Positions 62,731 to 64,000 of a stretch of DNA of 64,000 nt are shown piece by piece. Location of the stretch: the NCBI GenBank assembly GCA_027485235.1, contig JAIXRJ010000042.1, forward strand, positions 17,806-81,805. Direction: 5' to 3'. The translations under genes were made by a program, and so were the position numbers. The notes below the pieces were generated by a model, which worked only from the letters and a program-made list of their open reading frames with translations, had not been told where the DNA came from and did no database searches. This DNA comes from Comamonadaceae bacterium. Lineage in GTDB: Bacteria; Pseudomonadota; Gammaproteobacteria; Burkholderiales; Burkholderiaceae_C. The stretch's first letter is position 1. Each line of letters starts with the position of its first letter.

Positions 62731-62757
62731 AAAAAACCCCTGATGAGGGGTTTTTTT
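62731..62757. terminator. Rho-independent terminator of dksA
   Basis: AAAAAACCCC, loop TGATG and AGGGGTTTTTTT form a short strong stem with A- and T-tracts, 21 bases after the dksA stop. Confidence 0.92.
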
Positions 62758-62976
62758 GTGCCTGCCTTTTTTGTTCGATTGATATTTGTGATTTTTCAGT
62801 GCTGAACTTTGTTTTTCAATTTTTAATTCCTTTACATATTACTTTCACTGAATCTTGTAAGTACCTAATTCTGAAAGAAATTTATCTTTGAGTTGACTTA
62901 GATTCGAACGCTAAGCTGTTGATTTCATTGAAAAAAAACTGCCAAGTCCCCTTGTGGTGGATGAATTTGCTGATAC

Positions 62977-63010
62977 AGTGCAAAAAAGTGCAATTAAGTG
63001 GGTATAAGTG
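62977..63010 (+). promoter_or_regulatory. MraZ-type operator: four AGTG boxes at 10-bp intervals
   Basis: AGTG occurs at 62977, 62987, 62997 and 63007, exactly one helical turn apart (contexts CAGTGC, AAGTGC, AAGTGGG, AAGTGT). MraZ is known to bind tandem repeats of this kind upstream of its own gene and to repress the division cluster. The array ends 39 bases before the mraZ start. Confidence 0.8.
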
Positions 63011-63048
63011 TCTGCTGTTGCGGTTTTCAACTGAAAAAGGTCGTTCAC

Positions 63049-63477
63049 TTGTTTCAAGGCGCTTCATCGCTGAGTCTGGATGCCAAGGGGCGGCTGTCTG
63101 TGCCGACCCGGCACCGTGACGTCTTGAGCGCAATGGCGCAGGGCCACTTGACGATCACGAAGCACCCTCACGGTTGTCTGATGGTTTTCCCCCGCAACGA
63201 ATGGGAAAAATTCCGTGAGCGAATTGGCCAGTTGCCCATGTCTGCCCAGTGGTGGAAGCGCATCTTTTTGGGCAACGCCATGGATGTCGAGATGGATGGC
63301 ACAGGCCGCGTGTTGATCTCGCCCGAGTTGCGCCAAGCTGCGGGCATCTCCAAAGACACCATGCTCTTGGGCATGGGCAACCACTTTGAGCTGTGGGACA
63401 AGGCCACTTACGACCAGCAAGAGGCTGAGGCTATGCAAGGGCAGATGCCCGATGTGTTCAAGGACTTCTCGTTCTGA
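63049..63477 (+). CDS. mraZ: MraZ transcriptional regulator of the division cluster
   Basis: A 142-residue MraZ with two SpoVT/AbrB-like repeats: [20 protein letters not shown] at 2-21 and [20 protein letters not shown] near 81-100. The family begins MFQGASS, which here requires the TTG at 63049; AAGG lies 8 bases before it, and no ATG or GTG fits. MraZ forms rings that bind tandem boxes in its own promoter, and four such boxes are just upstream. It is the first gene of the dcw cluster; the spacer from the dksA terminator to it is 290 bases, AT-rich, with no other gene. Confidence 0.95.
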   Translation: MFQGASSLSLDAKGRLSVPTRHRDVLSAMAQGHLTITKHPHGCLMVFPRNEWEKFRERIGQLPMSAQWWKRIFLGNAMDVEMDGTGRVLISPELRQAAGISKDTMLLGMGNHFELWDKATYDQQEAEAMQGQMPDVFKDFSF

Positions 63478-63482
63478 TCGAC

Positions 63483-64000
63483 ATGACCGAGTCCAAGACC
63501 ACCCACATCACCGTGCTTTTGCAAGAAGCGGTGGACGCTTTGCTGCAGGCGAGCGCTGGGGCAGGGGGTACCTATGTCGATGCCACCTTTGGTCGTGGCG
63601 GTCACTCGCGTTTGATTTTGTCCCGCTTGTCGGCCCAGGGCCGTTTGCAGGCTTTTGACAAAGACTTGGAAGCCATTGCCGAGGCGGGGTGTATCCAGGA
63701 CGCCCGCTTTTCGATCCGGCATGAAAGCTTCTCCAGCTTGGGTGACATGCCGGATGGCTGTGTCAATGGTGTGCTGATGGACTTGGGTGTCAGTTCTCCC
63801 CAAATCGACAGCCCCGAGAGGGGTTTTTCTTTTCGTTTTGACGGCCCGCTGGACATGCGCATGGACACCACGCGCGGCGAGAGCGTGGCCGATTGGCTGG
63901 CAACGGCCACAGTGGATCAAATCACGGAGGTGATACGTGACTATGGCGAAGAACGGTTTGCTTTTCAGATTGCAAAGGCGCTTGTGGCTCGCCGACAAGA
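63483..64000 (+). CDS. rsmH: 16S rRNA m4C1402 methyltransferase RsmH (3' end outside the window)
   Basis: A partial gene, 172 residues of about 310, cut by the window end. The N-terminus [14 protein letters not shown], the SAM loop [16 protein letters not shown] near 31-46 and [19 protein letters not shown] near 99-117 are characteristic of RsmH (MraW), which makes N4-methylcytidine at position 1402 of 16S rRNA. It starts 5 bases after the mraZ stop and is followed outside the window, by expectation, by ftsL and ftsI. Confidence 0.95.
   Translation, partial: MTESKTTHITVLLQEAVDALLQASAGAGGTYVDATFGRGGHSRLILSRLSAQGRLQAFDKDLEAIAEAGCIQDARFSIRHESFSSLGDMPDGCVNGVLMDLGVSSPQIDSPERGFSFRFDGPLDMRMDTTRGESVADWLATATVDQITEVIRDYGEERFAFQIAKALVARRQ

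Noticed and set aside
1..64000. CRISPR arrays, tRNA or rRNA genes and prophage
   Set aside because: No regularly spaced direct repeats of CRISPR size, no tRNA cloverleaf and no rRNA sequence were noticed; the holin-family gene belongs to a yqjDEK-like unit, not to a phage.

Overview
The window is GC-rich and gene-dense and looks like the chromosome of a betaproteobacterium, most likely Comamonadaceae (Limnohabitans/Rhodoferax-like). The reasons are a leucine-degradation cluster of the Burkholderiales type, a Bug-type solute receptor, a class A RNase P RNA, a DksA with a Lys/Ala/Pro-rich tail, a tandem double-length UvrA and a standard mraZ-rsmH start of the division cluster. No species can be assigned from the sequence alone.

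Layout. (1) 0.2-10.7 kb: leucine/isovalerate catabolism. A divergent AraC-type regulator faces methylcrotonyl-CoA carboxylase beta, a DinB-fold protein, methylglutaconyl-CoA hydratase, a secreted hydrolase and the biotin-carrying carboxylase alpha subunit, followed by a hydroxyacid dehydrogenase and HMG-CoA lyase. Together these take methylcrotonyl-CoA to acetoacetate plus acetyl-CoA. (2) 10.8-17.5 kb: transport. A two-part sodium:solute symporter (DUF4212 small subunit plus large subunit), a second, orphan DUF4212 gene and an MHS-type MFS permease; both large transporters carry unusual Ala/Lys-rich soluble inserts. (3) 17.6-23.6 kb: a 2009-residue UvrA with four ATPase cassettes, whose reading frame contains three palindromic insertions. 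(4) 23.8-32.7 kb: housekeeping and metabolic genes (methyltransferase, HAD phosphatase, SPOR protein, Bug receptor, dehalogenase-like hydrolase, SEC-C protein, Lrp regulator, glmS).

(5) 32.7-40.5 kb is an accessory island, partly AT-rich, with long decayed spacers and an IS5-type transposase fragment. It holds two methyltransferases, a fucosyltransferase-like enzyme, two sulfotransferases and a GT-A-like protein, which suggests decoration of a surface glycan. (6) 40.5-49.9 kb: chromatin and stress. HU is followed by a SET-domain methyltransferase, small envelope proteins (glycine-zipper lipoprotein, lmo0937-like, a yqjDEK-like trio), then a Crp-type regulator, a CheB-CheR-PAS protein, a PAS protein, a BON lipoprotein and two LuxR-type response regulators, one with a degenerate receiver.

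(7) 49.9-64 kb: core genes. These are a COG2509 flavoprotein, cysteine synthase, rnpB, a cysteine-free IscR-like regulator, a pseudouridine-synthase homologue without the catalytic Asp, a Nudix-MBL fusion, dapF-DUF484-xerC, rlmI, a COG0523 GTPase, dksA with a histone-H1-like tail, and mraZ-rsmH (cut by the window end) with four AGTG boxes at exact 10-bp spacing upstream.

The most unusual points are the palindromes inside uvrA, the HU/SET/H1-like DksA set, the sulfotransferase island and the several family members that have lost key residues.
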